NCBI GenBank assembly: GCA_004296955.1 | Contig: SCVB01000098.1 | Location: 1-54,670, forward strand | From: Brevundimonas sp. | GTDB lineage: Bacteria > Pseudomonadota > Alphaproteobacteria > Caulobacterales > Caulobacteraceae | Direction of reading: 5' to 3' | DNA length: 54,670 bases | In this document: positions 46,006 to 53,596 of the stretch, one piece after another | Position numbering within the stretch: position 1 is the first letter of the stretch | How the letters are laid out: each line of letters begins with the position of its first letter | The notes under the pieces: generated by a model | The model's input: only the letters and a program-made list of their open reading frames with translations | Told to the model about the DNA's origin: nothing | Databases searched by the model: none | Made by a program: the position numbers and the translations under genes

Positions 46006-46585
46006 CCTCGTGCATGTCATCGACGACGACGACGGCCTGCGCGACGCCCTGGCCTTCCTGCTCGACGTGAACGGCATCCAGGCCCGCTGCTACGCCTCGG
46101 CGGACGCCTTTCTCGACGCCCTGCCGATCGCGGAGGGCTGCGTCCTGACCGATGTGCGCATGCCCGGCATGACCGGCATAGATCTGGTGCATGCGTTGAA
46201 GCAGCTCGGCTCCGGCCTGCCGGTGGTCGTGATGACGGGGCACGGCGACGTCCCCCTCGCCGTCGAGGCCATGAAGGCCGGGGCCGTCGACTTCATCCAG
46301 AAGCCGTTCGCGGACGAGCATCTGGTCGCCACGCTTCGCGCCGCCCTGGCCCTCCCCGGGCCGGCTGCGACGCCGGCGGCCGGCGCCGACCGGCTCGCGC
46401 AATTGTCGCCGCGGGAACGGGATGTCCTGCGCGGGGTCGCCGAGGGCAAGCTGAACAAGCAGATCGCCTTCGACCTGTCGATCAGCCCGCGGACGGTGGA
46501 GATCTACCGGGCCAATCTGATGGCCAAGACCGGCGCGCGGAACATCCCCGAACTGATGCGGATCGCCCTGGCCGCCGGTCTCTGA
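45992..46585 (+). CDS. fixJ: Response regulator FixJ
   Basis: This is a two-domain regulator of 197 residues. The receiver has the acidic cluster DDDD at 11-14 and D54 in [12 protein letters not shown], the same number as in rhizobial FixJ, and K in FIQKPFADE. The LuxR-type HTH reads [44 protein letters not shown]. The ATG at 45992 ([14 protein letters not shown]) lies within the last codons of fixL; a longer start at 45914 would be translation of fixL in another frame. Phospho-FixJ normally activates fixK. Confidence 0.95.
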   Translation: MIVSDLVHVIDDDDGLRDALAFLLDVNGIQARCYASADAFLDALPIAEGCVLTDVRMPGMTGIDLVHALKQLGSGLPVVVMTGHGDVPLAVEAMKAGAVDFIQKPFADEHLVATLRAALALPGPAATPAAGADRLAQLSPRERDVLRGVAEGKLNKQIAFDLSISPRTVEIYRANLMAKTGARNIPELMRIALAAGL

Positions 46586-46603
46586 CGTCTCCCGGCGGAC
46601 GGA

Positions 46604-46617
46604 TTGATGTCGGTCAA
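46604..46617. promoter_or_regulatory. FNR/FixK box upstream of an SDR gene
   Basis: TTGAT-GTCG-GTCAA has a single mismatch. The centre is 80 bp upstream of the ATG at 46691. A TTG start at 46604 would begin on the first base of the box and is rejected. Confidence 0.75.
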
Positions 46618-46690
46618 GGCGGAGTTCGGCGCGACGGTCGAAAAGGAGCGTATCGCGCCCCTCGCGCGTTGCACGTCCGGAGCGAAGATC

Positions 46691-47458
46691 ATGAACAGGC
46701 TGGCCTCAAAGGTTGCGATCATCACCGGCGCAGCGGTCGGACTGGGCCGGGCGACCGCGGAACGCATGGCGGAGGAAGGCGCCGCCGTGGCCCTGCTCGA
46801 CGTCAATGACGCGGCGGGCGAGGCGCTTGCCGCGGATCTGCGCGCCCGGGGCTTCGCCGCCCGCTACTGGCGCTGCGACGTGTCGAGCGAACAGGCGGTT
46901 CAGACCGCCTTCGCCGCCGTGGTGCAGCAGTTCGGCCGCCTCGACATCCTCGTCAACAACGCCGGCGTCGCCGGCCCGGACAAGCCGACCCACGAGCTGA
47001 CCGAAGCGGAATGGGACCGGGTCCAGGCGATCAACGTCAAGGGCGTCTTCTTCTGCACCAAACATGCGATCGCCCCGCTGAGGACCGCGGGCGGCGGATC
47101 AATCATCAACCTGTCGTCGATCTACGGCCTGGTCGGCGCGCCGGACGTGCCGCCTTATCACGCCTCCAAAGGCGCGGTCCGCCTGATGAGCAAGACCGAC
47201 GCCCTGATCTACGCCGCCGACCGGATCCGGGTGAACTCCATCCACCCCGGTTTCATCTGGACGCCGATGGTCGAGGGTCATCTGTCGGGCCAGGGCGACA
47301 TGGACGCCGCCCGCAAGGCGGTCGACGCCCTGCATCCGCTCGGCCACATGGGCGAGCCGGACGACATCGCCTGGGGCGCCGTCTACCTGGCCTCGGACGA
47401 GGCGAAATTCGTGACCGGATCGGAACTGGTCATCGACGGCGGCTATACAGCCCGCTGA
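46691..47458 (+). CDS. Short-chain dehydrogenase/reductase
   Basis: This is a classical SDR of 255 residues. The NAD(P) motif is ITGAAVGLGRA (about residues 12-22). LVNNAG is near 89, the catalytic serine in INLSSIYGLVG near 140, and YHASK near 155. NSIHPGFIWTPM and the end VTGSELVIDGGYTAR are standard. The D of LLDVN after beta-2 favours NAD(H). It most resembles cyclopentanol or 3-alpha-hydroxysteroid dehydrogenases, but the substrate cannot be given. ATG 46691 is chosen because the FNR box occupies the other start. It converges on the next gene with only three bases between stops. Confidence 0.9.
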   Translation: MNRLASKVAIITGAAVGLGRATAERMAEEGAAVALLDVNDAAGEALAADLRARGFAARYWRCDVSSEQAVQTAFAAVVQQFGRLDILVNNAGVAGPDKPTHELTEAEWDRVQAINVKGVFFCTKHAIAPLRTAGGGSIINLSSIYGLVGAPDVPPYHASKGAVRLMSKTDALIYAADRIRVNSIHPGFIWTPMVEGHLSGQGDMDAARKAVDALHPLGHMGEPDDIAWGAVYLASDEAKFVTGSELVIDGGYTAR

Positions 47459-47461
47459 GAC

Positions 47462-48082
47462 CTAGTCGCGCCGGTAGAGGGAGACGATCCGCCCGGCGCG
47501 CGCCGCGACCGCCGCGCAGTGGCGGTCGACGACGTCCTTGCGCATGCCTCCCGACACCCCGCCGATGTTGTGGTGGCCGATGATCTCCATCCCGGTCACC
47601 GCCGCGAAATGCGCGTCGAAATGCTTCTGCATCGAATCCCAGGCGCCGGTCTGTTCGACCCAGTCCTGAGGCGCGCCCGAGGAGGTGAAGGTGACCATCT
47701 TGCGGCCGCCAAGCAGGGGCTGGTTGCCGCCCTGGCGCCGCGCCGTATAGCCGAAGTCCATGCCGAACACCCGGTCGACATAGCCCTTCATGATCGCCGG
47801 CGTGGCGTTGAACCACAGCGGATAGAAGAAGGCGAAGATGTCGACCCCGGCCAGGGCCGCGCGTTCGCGCTCCACATCGGGCCGGACGGCGGCGCCCAGA
47901 TGATCCGGCATCTCCCCGGCGCGGAGCCGGGGATCGAAGCGCAGGCGGTAGAGATCCCGCTCCACCACCCCGGCCCCGGCCGCCCGGGCCGCGTCGGCGA
48001 ACGCCTGGGCCATGGCGACCGTGAAACTGCGCCGCCGCGGGTGGGCGACGAGGACGGCGATGAGGGGCGCTGACATCTGCAT
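47462..48082 (-). CDS. NAD(P)H:quinone oxidoreductase, flavodoxin-like fold
   Basis: This is a soluble FMN/FAD enzyme of 206 residues of the NQO/KefF/MdaB group. Signs are AVLVAHPRRRSFTVAMAQAFADAARAAGAGVVERDLYRLRFDP at the start, the cofactor loop FAFFYPLWFNATPAIMKGYVDRVF (about residue 85) and the GGRKMVTFTSSGAP strand. It would reduce quinones or electrophiles by two electrons. ATGs at 48082 and 48076 are both possible. A TTG at 48130 would overlap the FNR box at 48117-48130 and is rejected. The box centre is only 41 bp from the ATG, so if it drives this gene the transcript is nearly leaderless. Confidence 0.88.
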   Translation of the reverse strand: MQMSAPLIAVLVAHPRRRSFTVAMAQAFADAARAAGAGVVERDLYRLRFDPRLRAGEMPDHLGAAVRPDVERERAALAGVDIFAFFYPLWFNATPAIMKGYVDRVFGMDFGYTARRQGGNQPLLGGRKMVTFTSSGAPQDWVEQTGAWDSMQKHFDAHFAAVTGMEIIGHHNIGGVSGGMRKDVVDRHCAAVAARAGRIVSLYRRD

Positions 48083-48116
48083 GGAATGATCGTCGTCCAG
48101 CCTGAGCCGCGCGGCC

Positions 48117-48130
48117 TTGATCTGGCTCAA
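48117..48130. promoter_or_regulatory. FNR/FixK box between the quinone reductase and the kinase
   Basis: TTGAT-CTGG-CTCAA has one mismatch. The centre is 56 bp from the kinase ATG (48180), matching the other boxes, and 41 bp from the oxidoreductase ATG (48082). The kinase is therefore the more likely target. Confidence 0.7.
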
Positions 48131-48179
48131 GGCGAGGGCGATCGCGGTGTCCCAAGCTTAACCATCAAGGGAGAAGGCC

Positions 48180-48815
48180 ATGACCCGAAGCGTCAGTCGT
48201 ACAACTGCGTTTGCGGCGGACGCTGTAAGGGCGGCCCACCACCAGATCGGCAACAGCCTTCAGTCGGTCGCGAGCCTGCTGAGCATGGAAAGCCGGACGG
48301 CGCCGCCTGGCGCCGCGTCGATTCTCAGCGAGGCCGGGCGTCGCGTGCGGACCGTCATGCACCTGCACCAGCGCCTGCAGGAAGGCGGCGGCGACGTGGT
48401 GCGTCTGGACGACCTGCTGGGCGATGTCTGCCGGGACGTGGCCGAACTCGACACGGTTGATCGCGACGCCGAGATACGGATCGACCTCGATTCCCTGTAC
48501 GCCGACGCCAGGACCGCATCCGCCCTCGCCATGATCACGGCCGAATGGCTCAGCAATGCCTTGGAGCACGGGCTGGTCGATCGGGCGGGAGGCGTGGCCG
48601 TCACCCTGGAACGGACCGAAACCGGCGCCCGGCTGGTCGTCTCCGACACCGGGATCGGGTCGACCCGCGGTGAATGGACTCCCGGCTTCGGCCTCGCCCT
48701 CGTGCCCCGCCTCGCCGCCCAGCTCGGCGCCAGCATCACGCGGTCGATCAGCCCGGCCGGATCGCGCTTCGAACTTGTCTGCTCCGGTGTCTGGAGCGAC
48801 CCCGGCCAATCCTGA
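48180..48815 (+). CDS. Small HisKA_2-type histidine kinase without a sensor domain
   Basis: This is a cytoplasmic kinase of 211 residues consisting of little more than the catalytic core. The phosphoacceptor segment AAHHQIGNSLQSVASLLSME (about residues 19-38) is the HisKA_2/HWE type. The ATPase domain has its N box in EWLSNALEHGLVD, DTGIGS and a short GFGLALVPRLAAQLG. No PAS, GAF or membrane segment is present. In alphaproteobacteria such kinases feed the general stress response (PhyR-NepR-EcfG) or act with a partner sensor. The FNR/FixK box 56 bp upstream suggests it links low oxygen to another response. No cognate regulator is adjacent. Confidence 0.82.
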   Translation: MTRSVSRTTAFAADAVRAAHHQIGNSLQSVASLLSMESRTAPPGAASILSEAGRRVRTVMHLHQRLQEGGGDVVRLDDLLGDVCRDVAELDTVDRDAEIRIDLDSLYADARTASALAMITAEWLSNALEHGLVDRAGGVAVTLERTETGARLVVSDTGIGSTRGEWTPGFGLALVPRLAAQLGASITRSISPAGSRFELVCSGVWSDPGQS

Positions 48816-48847
48816 CCCCTCGCCGGGGATGCGGCCGGACGGGCCGT

Positions 48848-49621
48848 TCAGGCGGCCGAACCGACACGCACGGCCAGTTCGGGGGCGAGCCGACGCCAGG
48901 CGTCGGCGCCGTCGACGGCGAACTGCATCAGCTCCAGGTCGCCGGGGCTGACGAAGCCATGGGCCAGCAGCGTCTCGAAGCGGATCAGCCCCTTCCAGTA
49001 CGCCTCGTCCACAAGGATGACCGGAACCGGCTTCATCTTCCCGGTCTGGCGCAGGGTCAGGATCTCGAACAGCTCGTCCATCGTTCCGAAGCCGCCCGGA
49101 AAGACCACCAGCGCGTTGGCGCGCATCGCCAGATGCATCTTGCGCATCGCGAAATAGTGGAAGCGGAAGGTCAGCTCCGGGGTCGACCAGGCGTTGGGCT
49201 CCTGCTCCCCCGGCAGGCTGATGTTGAAGCCGATCGAGGGGGCTCCGGCGTCGACCGCGCCGCGGTTGGCCGCGGCCATGATCCCGGGGCCGCCGCCGGT
49301 GGCGATGACGTTCCGTCGCGGTTCGCCCTCGCCGTCCAGAGATCCGCCCTCGCGTGAGGCGAGTTCCGCGAAGCGCCGCGCTTCAGCGTACCAGCGCGCG
49401 TGGTCGGGCGGGCCGTCCTCGGCGACCCGGGAACTGCCGAAGACGACGATCGTCGAGGCGACGCCCCAGTCGCGCAGGATTCCGTCGGCCTTGGCGAACT
49501 CCATCAGGAATCGAACCCCCCGCATGGAGTCGCTCATCAGGAAGGCTTCATCGGCCGCCGGCGTGCGATAGGCGGCGGCGGCGAGCTGGGCGGCGTTCGG
49601 CGCGGCGTCCGGATCGCTCAT
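48848..49621 (-). CDS. LOG-family Rossmann protein (TIGR00730-like)
   Basis: This is a soluble protein of 257 residues of the LOG/'lysine decarboxylase-like' family. It carries VIATGGGPGIMAAANRGA and the signature VVFPGGFGTMDELFEILTLRQTG. LOG enzymes are cytokinin riboside 5'-monophosphate phosphoribohydrolases; bacterial members also cleave other nucleotide 5'-monophosphates. The N-terminal extension of about 50 residues (helical, MSDPDAAPNAAQLAAAAYRT) is longer than in plant LOG. The start overlaps the stop of the beta-CASP gene (ATGA), so it is the last gene of the Usp-nuclease-LOG operon. Confidence 0.88.
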   Translation of the reverse strand: MSDPDAAPNAAQLAAAAYRTPAADEAFLMSDSMRGVRFLMEFAKADGILRDWGVASTIVVFGSSRVAEDGPPDHARWYAEARRFAELASREGGSLDGEGEPRRNVIATGGGPGIMAAANRGAVDAGAPSIGFNISLPGEQEPNAWSTPELTFRFHYFAMRKMHLAMRANALVVFPGGFGTMDELFEILTLRQTGKMKPVPVILVDEAYWKGLIRFETLLAHGFVSPGDLELMQFAVDGADAWRRLAPELAVRVGSAA

Positions 49622-51198
49622 CGCCCTGTCTCCAGAAGCGCGTTCAGCCTGTCGATCAGGCGCACGCGCGCCGCATCATTCGGAAGCGCCTGGAGCCGTT
49701 CGTTCAGGTCGCCGAGGAAGGCGGCGCGGTCATTGTGCCAGTCGGGTCGCGTGGCGTCGCCGCGCTCAAGGCGCGCCTTGCCCCGCGGCTCCGGCTCTGC
49801 CGACGTCCGGGTCAGGACATAGGTCTGGTCCAGCAGGGCGGTGACCGGCCGGTATCCGGCCTCGGCCAGCCGGCCGGACAGGGTGGCGACGGCGGTCGGC
49901 TCGCCGTGATCCAGCAGGACCGTGCCGTTCACCGCGCCTCTCTCACCCAGCCACGCCACCAGATCGGTCGCGTCGCCATGGCCCGAATAGCAGTCGAGAT
50001 TGCGGATGCGGGCGCCGACCCGGATGTCCTCACCCTGGATGCGAACGGCGGAACGCCCCTCGACGAGCAACCGGCCCAGAGTGCCCGCGGCCTGGAAGCC
50101 CGTCATCAGGACGGTGACCTCCTTGCGCCACAGCAGCCGCTTGAGATGCCGCCGGATCCGGCCGGCGTCGCACATCCCGCTGCCGGCCAGGATGACGTGC
50201 CACCCGGTCAGCCGCTCCAGCCGGTCGCTCTCCTGCGGCCGCATCAGGTGGTGCAGGCGGGTGGCGTGCCGCAGCGGCTCGAAGGGATTGTCCCCGGTGT
50301 CGGGATTCCAGCCGCGGCGCAGAAAGACCTCCGTCGCCTCGATGGCCAGAGGGGAATCCAGGAAGATGTCGGCGGCCAGCTGCGGTTCCGCCTCCATCAC
50401 CGCCAGCAGGTCCAGAATCAGCTCCTGCGCCCGGCCCACCGCGAACGTCGGCAGCAGCAGCGGCCCGCCCGCCGCCCGCGCCAGCCGCAGCTCCTCGGCC
50501 AGCGCCCTGCGCCGGGCGCTGAGTTCGAGGTCGATGCGCTCCCGGTCGCCGTAGGTGCTTTCGAGGATCACATGGTCGACCCCGACGGGCCCGGTGGGGT
50601 TCGGCAGGAAGGGCTGCCGCCCCGACCCCAGGTCGCCGGAGAACAGCAGGTTCAGGCCCTCGTCGCCCTGCCCGGTCTGGATCTGGATCGAGGCCGCCCC
50701 CAGCAGGTGGCCGGCCGCCCACCAGGTCGCCTGCACCCCGTCGCCGATCGGGACCGGTTCGCCGAACCGCACCCGCTCGAACAGCCGCAGCGTCGGATCG
50801 ACATCCGCGGTCGTATAGATGGGCTCCACGGCCCTCATCCCGCGCTGGGCGTTGCGCAGGTTCAGGTGCCGCACCTCGCTTTCCTGAATGCCGGCGGCGT
50901 CGGCCAGCATGACCTCGCACAGGTCCCGCGTTCCGCGGGTGGCGTAGATCGGCCCGCGATAGCCGGCCCGCACCAGCTTCGGCAGCAGCCCCGAATGGTC
51001 GATATGGGCGTGGGTCAGCAGGACGGCGTCGATCGCGGACGCCTTGAAGGGAAAGGGCTCGTAGTTGAGCGCCTTCAGGGTCTTGGGCCCCTGGAACATG
51101 CCGCAGTCGATGAGAATCCGCTGCGTTCCGGTCTCCAGCAGCATGCAGGAGCCGGTGACGCATTCGGCGGCGCCGTGGAAGGTCAGTCTGGCGGTCAC
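49618..51198 (-). CDS. Metallo-beta-lactamase/beta-CASP RNA-processing exonuclease
   Basis: This is a two-metal hydrolase of 526 residues, longer than most members (about 450). The MBL motif 2 is LTHAHIDHSGLLPKL (H63, H65, D67, H68). SGDLG supplies the metal-bridging aspartate. The beta-CASP insertion includes LLPTFAVGRAQELI. VILAGSGMCDAGRIRRHLKRLLW and the C-terminal CYSGHGDATDLVAWL are typical of the YSH1/CPSF-like bacterial branch. RNA substrates are likely. It lies between a universal stress gene and LOG in a FixK-box-driven operon, so it may remodel RNA during hypoxia. The extra C-terminal tail (about 70 residues) is helical and unassigned. Confidence 0.9.
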   Translation of the reverse strand: MTARLTFHGAAECVTGSCMLLETGTQRILIDCGMFQGPKTLKALNYEPFPFKASAIDAVLLTHAHIDHSGLLPKLVRAGYRGPIYATRGTRDLCEVMLADAAGIQESEVRHLNLRNAQRGMRAVEPIYTTADVDPTLRLFERVRFGEPVPIGDGVQATWWAAGHLLGAASIQIQTGQGDEGLNLLFSGDLGSGRQPFLPNPTGPVGVDHVILESTYGDRERIDLELSARRRALAEELRLARAAGGPLLLPTFAVGRAQELILDLLAVMEAEPQLAADIFLDSPLAIEATEVFLRRGWNPDTGDNPFEPLRHATRLHHLMRPQESDRLERLTGWHVILAGSGMCDAGRIRRHLKRLLWRKEVTVLMTGFQAAGTLGRLLVEGRSAVRIQGEDIRVGARIRNLDCYSGHGDATDLVAWLGERGAVNGTVLLDHGEPTAVATLSGRLAEAGYRPVTALLDQTYVLTRTSAEPEPRGKARLERGDATRPDWHNDRAAFLGDLNERLQALPNDAARVRLIDRLNALLETGR

Positions 51199-51261
51199 GT
51201 CAGGGTTCCCGAGGAAGTTGGACTGGACAGGGTTCGGGGACGGGCCGCAAGGGGCGCCGCG

Positions 51262-52122
51262 TCAGTGCGCCAGCAGCAGGCTGGGGCCGTCCTTGCGGTG
51301 CAGGAAGGTCCGGGTGGCCCCGCCGAAAATGGTCTCGCGCAGCCTGGAATGGCCCCAGGCGCCCGCCACGAACAGCCCGGCCTGCTTGCCTTCCGCCGCC
51401 GCGATCAGGGCCGCGCCCTCGTCCTCGCCCTCGACGAAGGTCGCCACCCCGGCGCCGACGCCATGGAGCTTGAGATAGGCGTTGAGCAGGTCGATGTCGG
51501 GATCGGCGGTGTTGCGGTCGAGGCTCGACACGCACTGCAGGACATGGACGGCGCTGGCCATCGCCAGCAGGGGCAGGGCGGCGCGGACGGCGCGCCCGGC
51601 CTGGGGGCTGCCGTCCCAGGCGATGGCCGCCGGTCCGGCGAGGCGATCGGGGTCTCCCCGCGCGACCAGCACCGGAGCCCGGTCGCCGAGCAGCGCCTGC
51701 CCCAGCAGTTCCTGTCCGAGGCCGGTCTGCACCCCGGCCTGGGACGCCACGACCAGATCGGCGAGAGCGGCATGGCGCGACAGGGCCAGGGACGGCCGAA
51801 GCCCGCGGGTGAGAACCGCCATGCGCGGAGCCCCGTCCCCGGCCCCGAAGACCACATCGGCCTCGTTCGCCGCGCGCCGCGCCGCGCCCTCGATCCGCCC
51901 CTGCAACTCCCGTTCGGCCACGGCCAGCGCCTCGACGGCCTCGGGCGACATCGACGCCCCCAGGGCGATGCCGAGGGCGATCATGTCGGCGGCGGAGTCG
52001 GGATAGATCGGCAGGACATCCACGACGCTGTCGTACTGGCCGGCCAGACAGGCGGCGAAAGCCATGGCGGGGCCGTCGCCGGCGGTTCCGGAGGCGAGGG
52101 CGAGGATGCGTTTCAGGCTCAT
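51262..52122 (-). CDS. Universal stress protein, tandem Usp domains
   Basis: This is a cytoplasmic protein of 286 residues with two UspA folds. The first (about 1-150) is degenerate, beginning MSLKRILALASGTAGDGPAMAFA. The second (about 160-286) has AIAWDGSPQAGRAVRAALPLL and the nucleotide-type C-terminal motif VAGAWGHSRLRETIFGGATRTFL. ATG 52122 is chosen since it lies right at the first beta strand and 56 bp from the FNR box centre. It is the first gene of the Usp-nuclease-LOG operon. Confidence 0.9.
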   Translation of the reverse strand: MSLKRILALASGTAGDGPAMAFAACLAGQYDSVVDVLPIYPDSAADMIALGIALGASMSPEAVEALAVAERELQGRIEGAARRAANEADVVFGAGDGAPRMAVLTRGLRPSLALSRHAALADLVVASQAGVQTGLGQELLGQALLGDRAPVLVARGDPDRLAGPAAIAWDGSPQAGRAVRAALPLLAMASAVHVLQCVSSLDRNTADPDIDLLNAYLKLHGVGAGVATFVEGEDEGAALIAAAEGKQAGLFVAGAWGHSRLRETIFGGATRTFLHRKDGPSLLLAH

Positions 52123-52171
52123 GAGAAGTCTCCCTTTGTCGCCACCCTGGTCGCGGTCGGCGGCCCCCGCC

Positions 52172-52185
52172 TTGATCGGGGTCAA
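52172..52185. promoter_or_regulatory. FNR/FixK box upstream of the Usp-nuclease-LOG operon
   Basis: TTGAT-CGGG-GTCAA has one mismatch. Its centre is 56 bp upstream of the ATG at 52122. The cytochrome c stop (52260) is 75 bp further upstream on the same strand. Confidence 0.75.
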
Positions 52186-52259
52186 GACCGTCAGACGATT
52201 CTCCCCGCCGCCTCGCTGACGCCCCGGACCGCGCACAAGGCCGCGCGCCCGGGGCCCGG

Positions 52260-52646
52260 TCACGCGTCTTCCGCGTCCTTCAGCGTTTCGAGCCAGGCGA
52301 TCAGGTCGTCGATCTCGCTGGCGCGGAAGACAAAGGCCGGCATGGCCGGATGGGCGGTGACCAGGCCTTCGGCGAAACCCGCCTCCAGCTGGTCGAGCGA
52401 CCGGCGATGGACGACCTCGCGGAACGGCGTGGCGTCCGCCAGCGGACTGGGCCCGACCGGGCCGGTCGCGTGACAGCCGGCGCAGGCGTCGTCGGCGAGC
52501 CGGCGTCCACGCGCCGCCGCCTCAGCGACCACGTCGGGACCGGCGACGGTCGCCGCCTGGCCTGGCGTCCGCTCAGGCGACTGTGCGGCGGCGCCAGACA
52601 GGCTGCAGACCAGGGCCAAGGCGGCGACGAAACGGACCATGGTCAT
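52260..52646 (-). CDS. Small periplasmic cytochrome c
   Basis: This is a secreted monohaem class I cytochrome c of 128 residues. The signal peptide is MTMVRFVAALALVCSLSGAAAQ. The haem-binding motif is C55-A-G-C58-H59, and the distal ligand is probably M102 in TAHPAMPAFVF. It ends in a helix (SEIDDLIAWLETLK). It would shuttle electrons between a quinol-oxidising complex or dehydrogenase and a terminal oxidase. ATG 52646 is supported by GGAGGAG seven bases upstream. It shares the divergent promoter and FNR box (52696-52709) with the second Usp operon. Confidence 0.92.
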   Translation of the reverse strand: MTMVRFVAALALVCSLSGAAAQSPERTPGQAATVAGPDVVAEAAARGRRLADDACAGCHATGPVGPSPLADATPFREVVHRRSLDQLEAGFAEGLVTAHPAMPAFVFRASEIDDLIAWLETLKDAEDA

Positions 52647-52695
52647 CAGACTCCTCCATCACGAAATCATCTTCGCCCGTCCCGCCGTCCCCGCC

Positions 52696-52709
52696 TTGAT
52701 TTCCATCAA
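52696..52709. promoter_or_regulatory. FNR/FixK box, perfect, between cytochrome c and the Usp operon
   Basis: TTGAT-TTCC-ATCAA is an exact consensus match. The centre is 56 bp from the cytochrome ATG (52646) and 54 bp from the Usp ATG (52757), so a single box is placed to activate both directions. Confidence 0.85.
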
Positions 52710-52756
52710 TGCGCGCACGGGGCCCGTCCGGTCTGCTGACTGTCAGGAGATCCGCC

Positions 52757-53587
52757 ATGACCTACGCCAGCCTGCTTGTCGCCGTTGAAGACGGAACCGA
52801 GAGCGACAGCCGCCTCGAACTGGCCTGCGACCTCGCCTTGACCTTCGACGCCCATCTGACCGGTCTCTGCGCCGGGTCGATCGCCCCGCCGCTGTATGAT
52901 CCGCTGGCGGGCGGCGCCATGGTCGGCGAACTGCTCGCCCTCTATCGCGATGCGGCAGAGGCCGATGTGGAGCGCGCCCGCGCCCGCTTCTTCGAAATCG
53001 TCCAGGCCCGCGACGTCGAGGCGGCCTGGCGGGGCCAGATCGGCTTCCCGGGCGAGGTCTGCGTGCGCGCCGCCCGCGCCGCGGATCTGGTCATCCTCGG
53101 GGGTCGCAACAGCCGGGCGCCGACGCATGCGCCGGACGTGGCCGACGTCCTGATGGGATGCGGCCGCCCCATCCTGGTCACGCCGCCGACGCGCCTGCGC
53201 AATCCGGTGGGCGAGCCGGCCCTGATCGCCTGGAAGGACTGCCGCGAGGCGCGCTTCGCCCTGGCCTCGGCCCTTCCCCTGCTGCGGCGGGCCCGCGGCG
53301 TCACCCTCTACGCCGTCCGTTCGGCCGGGGAGGATGAGGCCGCCGATGTGGAGCTGGCCGATGTCGTGGCCTACCTCGACCGTCATCAGATCCGGGCCGA
53401 AGCGGTCGTCGCCGACCGGGGCGAGGCCGCCGTCGGGGGCCAGATTCTCGAAGCGGCCCTCGAGCGCGGCGCCGGCCTGATCGTGGCCGGAGGCTATGGC
53501 CACACCCGCCTGCGGGAATGGGCGCTGGGCGGCGTCACCCGCGATCTCGTCAACGACAGCCCCATTTGTCTCTGCCTCGCTCACTAG
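52757..53587 (+). CDS. Universal stress protein, tandem Usp domains
   Basis: This is a soluble protein of 276 residues with two UspA domains: MTYASLLVAVEDGTESDSRLELACDLA opens the first, and PALIAWKDCREARFALASALPLL opens the second (about residue 155). The C-terminal IVAGGYGHTRLREWALGGVTRDLV motif is typical of ATP-binding Usp. It belongs to a different subgroup from the Usp at 51262-52122. A CAGGAGA ribosome site precedes the ATG. It heads a three-gene unit with the 123-aa protein and the NQO-like protein. Confidence 0.92.
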   Translation: MTYASLLVAVEDGTESDSRLELACDLALTFDAHLTGLCAGSIAPPLYDPLAGGAMVGELLALYRDAAEADVERARARFFEIVQARDVEAAWRGQIGFPGEVCVRAARAADLVILGGRNSRAPTHAPDVADVLMGCGRPILVTPPTRLRNPVGEPALIAWKDCREARFALASALPLLRRARGVTLYAVRSAGEDEAADVELADVVAYLDRHQIRAEAVVADRGEAAVGGQILEAALERGAGLIVAGGYGHTRLREWALGGVTRDLVNDSPICLCLAH

Positions 53588-53596
53588 AGGTTCGTC

